DNA of 64,000 nt, from contig NC_091273.1 in NCBI RefSeq assembly GCF_042100115.1, forward strand, positions 744,001-808,000, written 5' to 3'. Within the stretch, counting starts at the first letter, position 1; each line of letters opens with the position of its first letter. Source of the stretch: Alternaria dauci. Lineage: Eukaryota; Ascomycota; Dothideomycetes; Pleosporales; Pleosporaceae. The notes under the pieces were generated by a model. That model saw only the letters and a list, made by a program, of their open reading frames with translations. It did not search any database and was not told the DNA's origin. Shown piece after piece: positions 12,040 to 21,088 of this stretch. The translations under genes were made by a program, and so were the position numbers.

Positions 12040-12897
12040 ATGGACTACTTTGACGATTTAGACCAAGAAGCAATGAAGGCATTCGGTGAACTGTACGATG
12101 ACATGGCGTCAGTTGATCAGAACTTCGTACCCAAACTATCCTCCAAACTAGAACATCTCCTCCAATCGATCAAGCAAAGCGCACATAAAAGAGCCTCTGT
12201 ACGCATCTCCAACAGCATGGACTACCTCTTCAAGCTCAGCGGCCCCATCACTCCCACAATCCTTGCCTCGGCCGCTATTCTTCCCTCCCAACCCCGAATA
12301 ATACAGGGACAAGGCGAGGACGGCATCGCGCAGTTCTGCCAGATCAGCGATCTCGAAGTGCCGAAGATCAAGGACTGGCTAGCCAAAAGATACCCAGATA
12401 TTTCTCCAGTCTTTGCGCCCATCAACAAGGCGCGCAAGGCGCTGTCTCCCGACTCAGCGTACCCGACACTTGGGTACGATACCACGCTACCGCATCACCG
12501 TCCTAACAGCAGCGCGTGTGAGTACTTTCCAACACAAGACCAGTTCCCTGTGTGGTACTTCTTCTATGGCACGCTGGGGGATAGTTCGATTCTGACCGAG
12601 CTGTTTGGCTCGCCGCCCGAAGAGGAGCACGCACTGGTTCCGGCTGTGATCCGTGGAGGAAAGCTAAAGACTTGGGGCGGCAAGTACAATGCTCTGGTCG
12701 ACGACGAACCTGAATCGCTGGTTAATGGATGGGCGTACGAGATTGTCTCGCAGGAACAGGAAGATGCCCTACGCATGTATGAGACGGCAAATTATGAAGT
12801 AGTGAGGGTCAAGATCGAACTAAGTGACCATGGCAGAGAACGCTTTGTGCAAGGATACACGTTTCGATTTGCGGGAGAGAAGGGTGAGCTCGACTGA
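12040..12897 (+). CDS. AIG2 / gamma-glutamylcyclotransferase-like protein
   Basis: A single-exon frame of 285 residues, starting at the ATG at 12040; the frame upstream of it has no ATG. The C-terminal half, from about residue 165, is an AIG2/GGCT-like domain. It has the YGTL loop (FFYGTLGD), a downstream W-G-G-K-Y-N segment, and the late ALRMYETANYEVV segment, where family members carry a conserved Glu or Tyr. The N-terminal 150 residues are not part of that fold and are unrecognised. GGCT-fold enzymes release 5-oxoproline from gamma-glutamyl compounds, but the substrate of fungal AIG2-like members is not known. A decayed relative lies about 350 bp upstream on the other strand. Confidence 0.75.
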   Translation: MDYFDDLDQEAMKAFGELYDDMASVDQNFVPKLSSKLEHLLQSIKQSAHKRASVRISNSMDYLFKLSGPITPTILASAAILPSQPRIIQGQGEDGIAQFCQISDLEVPKIKDWLAKRYPDISPVFAPINKARKALSPDSAYPTLGYDTTLPHHRPNSSACEYFPTQDQFPVWYFFYGTLGDSSILTELFGSPPEEEHALVPAVIRGGKLKTWGGKYNALVDDEPESLVNGWAYEIVSQEQEDALRMYETANYEVVRVKIELSDHGRERFVQGYTFRFAGEKGELD

Positions 12898-13125
12898 GAC
12901 CTTTTCGGTGCTACACCAGAATAGAAAGATGTGCTGTGCAACAAGGTAGCATTTGTGATCTAGTAACGTATTAAGCATCCGTAGACGAGATAATCCATAC
13001 AAACAAAATGGCAAAGGTATAACTCGCTGAAAAGAAAAGCAGATTCTATACCCCGAGACATTTCATCCCAGAGATACGCCATGCGCCGCGCTGAGAATGT
13101 AGACAGAAAAATGCCAAAAGATGAC

Positions 13126-14591
13126 TTATAGTTCGAAATTGTCAAGCCAGTGCTTGATAACCACTTTACCCTCGTCGAATGAAGGCTTGTTCATACGTAC
13201 GATAATAGCCGCATGGGAGTGTCGGTGTTTATGTATGTGGACTGGGTGCTTTGTGAAGCCCACGTTGTCCAGCGCCTCAATCATCTTGAACTGATTCTCG
13301 GTAAGGGCCAATGTCGGGAAAGTGAGCTGTGCAGCATCCTTCTGCTCCTGTATCGAATCGAGGTCCGATTTGGACTTGTCCTTGCGCGAGCGCGGTGAGG
13401 TGGGCTGCGTGGGAGAGGCCAAGTGTTCGAAGCCCTCGCTCAGATAGTCCTGGCCCTGAGCCTGGTTCGCGTTCTCGTACATGTCCTCGGCTTCTCGTCG
13501 CATAGCAGTGATCATGTTGGGCATGCGGTAGCGCGCGTAGTCGATGCCAGATTTGCCTTCTTGGTGTAGTCGTATGCGCTGGCCGCTGCGGATCGTTTGA
13601 ACAGCCGAGTTGATGAGGAAGGCTGACACGCCAAATGGTATGAAGACTGTCAAGACTGCGACAATCGTCGCCCGTCCCAGCATTGTCCTTGTGCCCTGCG
13701 CTAGCCGTTGTGAGAAAGCCGGAGGTTCTTCGGGTTCCTTTGGCGAGACTGGGTGATCGCCATCGACGATAACGTCCTCGTAGTCTGGGATATAATTTAT
13801 CTTGATGTCGTCTAGGTCGACAAAAGGGTCGGTTTGTGAGATGCCGGCGGTGTAGTATGTGACGGTTCGGTCGTTGACAACGTTTGCGTACAAGCTTCGG
13901 TGCTTGAATTGCGCAAGGCCTCGAATGAAGATGCTCTCGGGATCTGCGAGTACAGCGAGCAGCGGCCGACCCGTGTCTCTAAACTTGTCGACGCCAAAGA
14001 GCTGCCTGCCGCTCATGGAAAGCGTTCGTGCTCCCAGGACGTTCCATATATGGCTGTGGTAGCCTTTGAGGGGCGTTCGCACACCGAGATGTGGTGTCGC
14101 AAAGGTTGTGAAGTTCTGAGGAGTCAGTAGACTGTGTGGTGGGGTAATGATAGAGGCACGTACGACTGGCTGTATCTTCTCAAAAACACCTCTGTGATAG
14201 AGCAGGCCGATGGCATAGCGTGCGATCAAGCCTCCCAGCGAGTAGCCGATGACGCTGATCTTAGTTATTTCGTGTCCGGCTTTGGCCAATTCCTCCATCT
14301 TGCCCTCGACCTCTTCTGCGACACGCTCGCCACCGGTGTCGACACCATCGTAGGTGAAGCTGCCAGCATTGCGCTTGGCCACGAGGATGTGAAGTTTGTC
14401 TTCTGGAAATCTCCTGCCTAGTGTAGTACTGACGTATTTGAGGTGCTCAGGGTTTCCCCAAAGACTGGTTGCGGTCAGCGGAAGTGCTTCTTCTTGACAT
14501 GATAGGAGGCGATAAGGCCCTGAACGGAGACGTACCCATGGACGAGGACACAGAGGTGGTCGGCTTTCTGGGTGGTGATAGAGGTGGTCAT
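13126..14591 (-). CDS. Serine esterase/lipase (DUF676), Lpl1/Rog1-like
   Basis: Predicted exons are complement(13126..14115, 14164..14464, 14536..14591), 448 residues. Introns are 48 and 71 bp, both with GTACGT donors. The first intron joins HG to LWGNPEHL, recreating the oxyanion-side HGLWGNP motif of DUF676 hydrolases. The nucleophile elbow is GYSLGG. The 48-bp intron is in frame and open, so only continuity (KIQPV to NFTTFATPHLG) reveals it. A hydrophobic segment lies at about residues 270-295, after a Pro/Glu-rich linker. The tail is charged and partly disordered. Related yeast proteins (Lpl1, Rog1) are lipid-droplet phospholipases or lipases acting on acyl esters. The precise substrate is not inferable. 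Confidence 0.85.
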
Positions 14592-15433
14592 GGCGAAAGA
14601 TGTGAAGTTGGCTGGCCTGGAGATTAGGGTGAAGGCGCAGTGTATGTATATCGCCCCGGCGGGCAGAAGTCGTCCGTCAGAGGCGCAAGTATGACCGAGA
14701 CGCGCGCAGCATCAAAAGCAAGTCACCTGCGCCCAGGACACCACTTATGTCGCGACACAGTAGCACGACCGTCTCGGATTGGCGTGCAGATGTGCAAATC
14801 TAGTTGAAACCTTTGAAACACAGTTGCGCATCAATTGCGGGCGTTGGGCAGGTGAAAGTCGATGTTCTGGGGATGCGCACCAAACTGCATCACCGCGTCA
14901 TGGCGGAATTAACGATTAGACCGCCGCCGTCGCGTTCGCCCGCGTCCGTGGACCGTGGACCCTTCCATCAGCGCTAAAGAATCTACAGGGCTGAGACGTG
15001 CATCTCACCTCATCACTCACCTTCACCCTCTTGCCCATTCTAGCTTCTTTGGGACAGCTGAAGCCCGTACTGGAGCTTGCTGGTAAGCTTGGTTGCAGCG
15101 TGCGATCGATTGCCATACTGCGCTTGATGAAGTTGATGAGGCATCAATACGAACCTCAGCGCGACGGCCACTCACCAGCCGCCTTTTGCATTCACGTCAA
15201 TCTTCTCTTGCGCATTGCGATATTGATTGACTAGACGTCACTCGCTCATACCATTGCAACATCGTGCAGTCAAGCGTGCAGCTCTCGCCGACTACAAGAT
15301 CAGGTTCATATAGTCCCAAGGTTGCGACTGTCAGCGCATAGCTACTCAGCTCTATAGTCTGGTAGGTTACGAGCGCATCAAGCTTGGCGTTGTATCTACT
15401 TACAGGAAAGGACACGCCGTAATCAAAACAAAC
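14592..15433. promoter_or_regulatory. Divergent intergenic region, lipase / REX3
   Basis: An 842-bp region between two divergent start codons, so it holds both promoters. Short ORFs here are not coding. No strong individual element could be named. Confidence 0.45.
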
Positions 15434-17410
15434 ATGTGGCCCTCAGTATCCGCCTGCAAGAGCTTTGCCAATATAACATGTCCTGCTGGTGCAAAATGCG
15501 AATTGCCTCATTGCATCTTCAGTCACGACACACCAAAAGCATCTCCAGCGCGACGGTCTCCATCACCAGTCACAGCAAAATATGATCCAGAGCCCATCGC
15601 GAAGAGGCTGAAACTCGATGACAGCACCAAGGCATCCACTGTACAGGACGCTTCAATACCAACCCACACAAACCTCAACGTTCCTGTTAAATCAGACACA
15701 CCCAAGACCAAGCCACCGACACCGACACCAAACAGTGCGCCCAAAGCTGCTAACACAGCGCCGCCTAAGACGACTGCCCCTCTTCCAGCATCTGCTACGC
15801 GATCAGTATCACCGCCGCCAGTTGCTGCAGCACCCAAAGTTGCTGCTAAACCCGATGCTCCTGTTGCCTTGATGCCGCGGAAACTCAACAAAGAACCAGC
15901 GACCTTCACCAAGCGGGTTACCCTACTCAAGGCGTTACACGCGTATATGAAGCCACAGAACGACAAGCTCCTCAAAGCAGTCAAACCCGAAATCAGAGCA
16001 CTACACCTGTCACCTCATCAGCTTAATAAACTGGCGGTCGATGAAGAGGAAAAGATTGCCTCGTCAAATGGCTCGGTGTACGAGAACATACTCAAACAGC
16101 GACTGGTCAAGCTGAAGACCATGCCAGCGGAAGAATGGGTCAAGGAACGACGCGAAGCTATAGCCAAGGAAAGTGGAGAGCCACCAAAGAAAGCACCTCC
16201 CAAGACAGTCGACACAGGCCTTACTCCGAAAGAAGAAGTCATTTTCCTCCCTAGGCTCATCTGCCCGCAGGATGGTTTGGATAAGCATGGATATGTGACC
16301 AAGCTGCCTGCCGACGCCGATCTCAATGAAACAAAGTTGGCGCTGGAAGCAGCTGGCGGCTGGGAACAATGCGATCGCTGCAATACTCGTTTCCAAGTGT
16401 TCCCAGAACGAAGGGAGGAGGATGGGGCACTTACCACAGGAGGGCAGTGCAAGCATCACTGGGGCAGGCGGATCTTTCCTAGGAAATCAAGAGGCGTCGC
16501 ACCAGAACCTACAAAGTTCAGTTGCTGCAACGGAGAGGTAGGATCAGAGGGCTGCACTACACACAACACACATGTGTACAACGTCAAAGATCCAAACCGC
16601 CTGGCGCTCATCATGCCGTTCATCGAAACCCCGGAAAACGATAAAGTTCCAAAAGATACCGCAGTGTGTTTCGACTGCGAAATGGGCTACACCACCAACG
16701 GTCTCGAGATGCTTCGTCTTACAGTCATAACATGGCCAAAACACAAGCCTATCATTGATGTGCTCGTGCGCCCCCTCGGACATGTACTAGATTTCAACAC
16801 CCGGTTCTCGGGCATCACCGCAGACCAGTTTCTAAATGCGAAGCCGTACGATGCAGCAAACCCAAAGCCTGTCCGCAAGGATCTTCGCATTGTCGACTCA
16901 CCTTACGCCGCACGAGACCTGTTCCTCTCCCACGTCTCTCCCACCACCCCAGTCCTCGGCCATGCTCTCGAAAACGACCTCAACACCATCCGACTCATCC
17001 ATCCGACCATTATCGACACGGTACTTCTCTACCCGAACCCCAGTGGCCTACCCTTCCGTTTTGGCTTGCGCAAACTAGCATCAGATTATCTCGGCGAGCA
17101 AATCCAGCAAGGAGGCGCTGCTGGCCACGACAGCTACGAAGATGCGCGGACCACAGGCGAACTGGTTCGGTGCAAGATCAAGGAAAGGTGGAAGCTTTTG
17201 AAGATTGATGGCTGGCAGATTAGAGACGATGGCGTGTATCCGCCCATGCCGGCGGAGAAACCGCCAGCGCATGCCCCGGTTGCGCCGTCCATGGTTCCAG
17301 AGGCGAAGATGGCGGTTATGGAAGGAAACACTGCGCCCAAGAGGAAGTTTGGGGACGAGGAGGGAGGTGATGGTGGTGAGGAGGAGCTGCAAGCGAAGAT
17401 GTTGCAGTAG
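15434..17410 (+). CDS. REX3: RNA exonuclease 3 (DEDDh family)
   Basis: 3'-5' exoribonuclease that trims RNAs such as RNase MRP RNA and small structured RNAs (yeast knowledge). A single exon of 658 residues. The N-terminus carries a CCCH-type zinc finger (cysteines and a histidine within residues 9-33). A long Pro/Ala/Thr-rich linker follows, then a second Cys/His-rich segment (around 310-380), and the exonuclease domain from about residue 405. Exo I is FDCEMGY (D414, E416), Exo II is in HALENDLN, and Exo III is GHDSYEDA, giving the full DEDDh set. The C-terminal tail is acidic and Gly-rich. Convergent with PCC1 downstream. Confidence 0.9.
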   Translation: MWPSVSACKSFANITCPAGAKCELPHCIFSHDTPKASPARRSPSPVTAKYDPEPIAKRLKLDDSTKASTVQDASIPTHTNLNVPVKSDTPKTKPPTPTPNSAPKAANTAPPKTTAPLPASATRSVSPPPVAAAPKVAAKPDAPVALMPRKLNKEPATFTKRVTLLKALHAYMKPQNDKLLKAVKPEIRALHLSPHQLNKLAVDEEEKIASSNGSVYENILKQRLVKLKTMPAEEWVKERREAIAKESGEPPKKAPPKTVDTGLTPKEEVIFLPRLICPQDGLDKHGYVTKLPADADLNETKLALEAAGGWEQCDRCNTRFQVFPERREEDGALTTGGQCKHHWGRRIFPRKSRGVAPEPTKFSCCNGEVGSEGCTTHNTHVYNVKDPNRLALIMPFIETPENDKVPKDTAVCFDCEMGYTTNGLEMLRLTVITWPKHKPIIDVLVRPLGHVLDFNTRFSGITADQFLNAKPYDAANPKPVRKDLRIVDSPYAARDLFLSHVSPTTPVLGHALENDLNTIRLIHPTIIDTVLLYPNPSGLPFRFGLRKLASDYLGEQIQQGGAAGHDSYEDARTTGELVRCKIKERWKLLKIDGWQIRDDGVYPPMPAEKPPAHAPVAPSMVPEAKMAVMEGNTAPKRKFGDEEGGDGGEEELQAKMLQ

Positions 17411-17898
17411 GATCTGCAATTGAGACACTAGAAATGAAGACAACACCAAAAGCAGAGTTTCCTTGCTTGGGAATATGATAGCAACATACATGCGGACACA
17501 GGATATACAGCATAGCGTCCGGGCGTTTGGATAACCCTATTCGGCCTGTAACAAAGCATAAAGAGCATTGCGACTTGAAAGATCCTTGACTTGGACACGC
17601 ACCCAATTGCATTTGCTACCCTTGATATTGTAGATACTGTGGATCGTCACAAGTGCATGCCGTCAACATGCCGTGTTGGCACAAGGGCAACTCCCTTTGT
17701 GCAGGATGGGCTTTTGTCTGTCCGCGGCTTGATCACTGCCTTGTACCGATCGCTCCCTCTCTCGCACGCGACGAGCTCGGCTCTTTCATCCTCCCACTAT
17801 CGTCTTGTACGCTTGGCTTGCTCTGCCTGCTTCGTCGGCGCGCATTTCTCCGTCTCGTGTAGATGTGATGGTTGACGCAATTGCTTTCCATGTCACCC
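17411..17898. other. Convergent intergenic, REX3 / PCC1 3' ends
   Basis: About 490 bp between two convergent stop codons. It should contain both 3' untranslated regions; no gene is seen. Confidence 0.5.
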
Positions 17899-18316
17899 TC
17901 ATCCTACTTTGGCCGCATCTAGCCCCTGCACACCTTCCAGTCCTTCCTTGGTGGGCTCATACACAACGTCCGTGTCCAGGTCCTTCATGACGCCAATCAC
18001 GACGCCTATGCTCTCGATGAAGCCGTTGACGGCGACGCGTAGCATGCGGTTCGTGGTTGCTCCGTAGTCTACCCGGAGGACGCTTTGTTCTGAGGTTTCG
18101 GGCGATGTGGTGAGGGAGAAGGCGCGGCGGACGAGGGGTGAGAGCTCGGCGTCGACAGAGAGGGCGCGTTGGGCGGTTTGGGCGAGGTGCGCGGAGGGGA
18201 AGGGGATGTTGAGGGTGCTGGGCGTGTATTAGTATGTCTGGTGCGGACTCAATGTGGAAGAGTATGTACAGGGTGCAGGGAAAGTCGTCGTGTTTCCAGT
18301 CTTTTTGGTCCTCCAT
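17899..18316 (-). CDS. PCC1: EKC/KEOPS complex subunit Pcc1
   Basis: Small dimerisation subunit of the KEOPS/EKC complex, which makes the t6A modification at tRNA position 37 and affects telomeres and transcription. Predicted exons are complement(17899..18217, 18270..18316), 121 residues, with a 52-bp intron (GTACAT donor, CCCAG acceptor). The splice yields an N-terminal beta strand ending in TLNIPFPS. Helix one (AQTAQRALSVDAELSPLVRR) follows, then the strand with LRVDYGAT and the long final helix with NGFIESIGVVI, all as in the Pcc1 fold. The length matches the family. The coding sequence in exon 2 is GC-rich. The 5' end faces the divergent gene at 18696. Confidence 0.88.
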
Positions 18317-18695
18317 TTTGGTTGTCTTTTGCGCAAAGCGTCTGATGCTCAAGGCAGCCCGATCTTTGCGATGAGGCTCAAATGGCAAAAGTGTGGGGGA
18401 GGGGTAGATGCCATCTCCATGCGGTAAAGCGCAACACGTGAAGCTATGACCCGCGACCCATGCCAGGTACAGGTCGAGAGCGTCATACATCATCATCATC
18501 TGCATCTCCTAGCTGAAATGTACAAATGCGCCATGCGTCATTCGCTCTCGTGTTCCGCGGCCTCTGCCAAACTTTTGCTTCCTTGCACCCGCCCCCCTTG
18601 ACATTGAACATTCAATCAATCAGTCCAATTGACACGTACTCAATATACCCTCCTCATCACGTAATCTACAGCTCTAAGACACGAATTGAACGACC
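18317..18695. promoter_or_regulatory. Divergent intergenic region, PCC1 / small mitochondrial protein
   Basis: 379 bp between two divergent start codons, presumably both promoters. A pyrimidine-rich stretch lies around 18580-18600. Confidence 0.45.
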
Positions 18696-19169
18696 ATGTT
18701 CCGCAATACCATGATTCGGTCCACGAGAAATCTCCGCTTCAGCGTCCTATCCGCACGTCCTTTCTCCCTCTCCGCCTCAGCAAGGGTCGAGCAATACCCA
18801 AACAACGCAAGCACCAACTCAAAGACAAAGACGGACAAGTACGACAGCGACAGCCCTCACGCCGTACAAGAGAAGGTCCGGCAAGGCGACACACACAACG
18901 TCCATGAGAGCAATGCCAAGGCAGGAATGGAGTAAGTCACCCCGGCGTTCTACATACTGCTTTATACAAGGGAGCAAGGAATACGAGAGTGGCTTGATCG
19001 TCACGTATGGCTAATACCATCTAGCAGCGCACACAAAGAGGGCACCGGTGGCCATGCGACCGAAAGGAAAGATTCGGCTGGTGGACAGGAGAAGGCTAAG
19101 AAGGAGTTCCCTGAAGCACCCGACCCAGCTATTGGTATGCAAGACGAGAGAGGTGGACGGGGTGGTTAG
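18696..19169 (+). CDS. Small putative mitochondrial protein
   Basis: Predicted exons are 18696..18931 and 19025..19169, 126 residues. The 93-bp intron has a GTAAGT donor and a CTAG acceptor. The N-terminus is rich in Arg, Ser and hydrophobic residues without acids for about 35 residues, and looks like a mitochondrial presequence. The remainder is very hydrophilic (Lys, Asp, Gly, Ser) and ends in a conserved-looking EFPEAPDPAIGMQDERG segment. I recall this tail pattern from uncharacterised ascomycete proteins, but no function is known to me. No membrane span is seen. Confidence 0.65.
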
Positions 19170-19663
19170 GCGCATACAAAGAAGCAGTCGCGGAGGACCA
19201 CAGGGTCGAAGCAGGCATACCGCATTTATCGGGACCGACTGGCCCATCCGGTCGGTGACATGACATAATACAAAGAAGCTGTTGCCAACTCGGGCCATTT
19301 TACCATGATAACTTGTTGGTGTGATGGATTGGCTAAGCGCAGGGTGCATCATTCCCAACCTGGATGCAAGGTTTACCTTGTGTGGAGAAACTCCATCTTC
19401 GTGTTGGCTCCATCTCTGCCATATGTCTGATATGCAAGGAACGACAAAGGAAAGACTACACCACACGGTCGCATACAGAACATGAAAGAACTCACTGCTA
19501 ACCGGTCTAGGTCGCAAGAACGCGACTCTACCATCCTCTCTATGTTGATAAAGACTTGATGTCTCATTCTCATGTCTCTACTGCGTCTCACACAGCCGGC
19601 CATCAACCCAGAGAAATCATACCTACCTTTGAACTCTTTCACCAAAACAAAGCCGTCTTCACC
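19170..19663. other. Intergenic, upstream of a secreted protein gene
   Basis: About 490 bp with no supported gene. The right end should carry the promoter of the small secreted protein gene at 19664. Confidence 0.45.
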
Positions 19664-20086
19664 ATGAAACTTGCAACTCTCCTCCTTACCACCCTGATAG
19701 CTCTGGTTGGCGCCACACCCGACATCTCCCTCGAACGCAGACAAGGCATCATGACCGACGACTCCACCAACATCTGCAATGGGTGTAAAACGATGGTAGC
19801 TACCTGTCAAAAGGTAAGTCTCTCTTTCCTTGATCCTTTCCTTTTCCCTCTTTCTGGCCATGAAGCCCTTCTCGCTCAGCCTCCTTTCCCTACTACCGCT
19901 CAAAAGGGCACATAACCAAGGCACATGATTGTTATCGCAACACGGTGACTAATCCGGGCAAAATAGTCAAAATACTGCAATAGCGGCCGTGCGGGCCGTA
20001 TGGGGACAAAGTGCAAATCTTACTGCCCTTGCAAGGCTATCAAGACGAATCTCCTGTGCCAGTCAGCTTGTGGGATGAGATGCTAG
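19664..20086 (+). CDS. Small secreted cysteine-rich protein (effector-like)
   Basis: Predicted exons are 19664..19813 and 19967..20086, 89 residues. The 153-bp intron is long for this window (GTAAGT donor, ATAG acceptor). The start gives a textbook signal peptide of about 18 residues (MKLATLLLTTLIALVGA). A possible Kex2-type site (ERR) follows at about residues 24-26. The mature chain is about 65 residues with ten cysteines, beginning C-x2-C-x6-C and ending in a dense Y-C-P-C-K-A-I..C..C..C pattern, so probably five disulfides. No known family is recognised. Size, signal and cysteine density are those of fungal apoplastic proteins or effectors; that role is inference. A related-looking gene follows at 20468. 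Confidence 0.72.
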
Positions 20087-20467
20087 CTGATGGCGCTGTG
20101 TGCGGGCAGGACGGATGGGCTAGGTGGTGATGGGTTGGTTTTGGGGTTTGTTGTGGTACGGAGAGGTGACACTGGTGTAACGGTTCAATCTTTAACAGGG
20201 TGGGCGAGGTTTTTGGCAATGGCGGTTCTTATGATGCTTGGGTGGGATGGGGTTTTAGTTCCAGACGCTACGCTTTTTGGAGAAGAGGTGGTACCATGAT
20301 AGTGATGCCAGAAACAGTGGAAACAGGTTGATGTGTCGTTTTGTTTGTCTCGTACATGTTCTTGTCCGATCCTGCTTCCCTCCTCCATATATTATATCGC
20401 GATCTAAAACTCTCACCTCCCTTCATTTCCACCTTGGTCTTTGCCGCTTCGCATTTTCATCCCCATC
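20087..20467. other. Intergenic between the two secreted-protein genes
   Basis: 381 bp without a gene. A TATA-like element at about 20387-20396, followed by a pyrimidine-rich stretch, precedes the next start codon. Confidence 0.45.
20387..20396 (+). promoter_or_regulatory. TATA-like element of the second secreted-protein gene
   Basis: An ATATATTATA stretch about 72-81 bp upstream of the ATG at 20468, followed by a CT-rich leader. This arrangement is common for strongly regulated fungal genes. Confidence 0.35.
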
Positions 20468-20870
20468 ATGACCCACTACGCCCTACGCGCATCCTTGAAG
20501 ACTCTTCTTTTCGTCTTCCTCGCGCTCCTTGCCACCGACGCTCTCGCAGCAACACCTCCCCTCGAGCAATCCGTTCCTAACCCCCCGTCTTTCCCTCCGA
20601 TATATCACAAACCGTCGACCTTGTCTCTTACCAGACGCGATGCGCACGACCAACATGACAGTCGGAGAATAGGCGCAAACAAGTGCGTTCGGTGCAAGTA
20701 TACTAGGGTGGGCCTGGTGGTATCCGGCCTGGAATAAGCTAATGAGAATACAGAGATGTCGCGATCCAATTACCGGATGCCCTTTGCCATGAAACTGCAA
20801 GGCTATTAGAGCGGGTGCGCGGTGTGGGGATGGTTGTGCACTCGATTGTGGTGAAGACTGCGTTGGCTGA
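20468..20870 (+). CDS. Second small secreted cysteine-rich protein, model uncertain
   Basis: Starts with a strong signal peptide (hydrophobic core at residues 10-27, ending ..DALAA), then a Pro-rich spacer, a dibasic TRR and an RR-rich stretch before the cysteines. The first exon ends at 20697 inside a CVRC motif at a GTATAC donor. The best continuous model splices to 20810 (acceptor TATTAG), giving 96 residues and six cysteines spaced x2, x5, x3, x3, x3. An acceptor at about 20755 keeps a CKAI motif shared with the gene at 19664 but meets a TGA at 20790-20792. An acceptor at 20753 opens a longer cysteine-poor frame. The gene may be intact, alternatively spliced or recently broken. Confidence 0.5.
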
Positions 20871-21088
20871 CAGTCAAGATTCCATGATATACTACATTCA
20901 ATCATGATTGAGAAGCTACAGTTATCATTTCCTTCCCCGTTCACACTTACTCCTATCATGACGAGAGACCTTGAACCATCGGTCCTGACACGGCACAATA
21001 TCACGGTCCCCGCTACGTGTGTCAGAATCAAATACGTGCTCCAAAACAGTACTATCCCCCATCACTATGGACAGAGAGCATGCATTTT

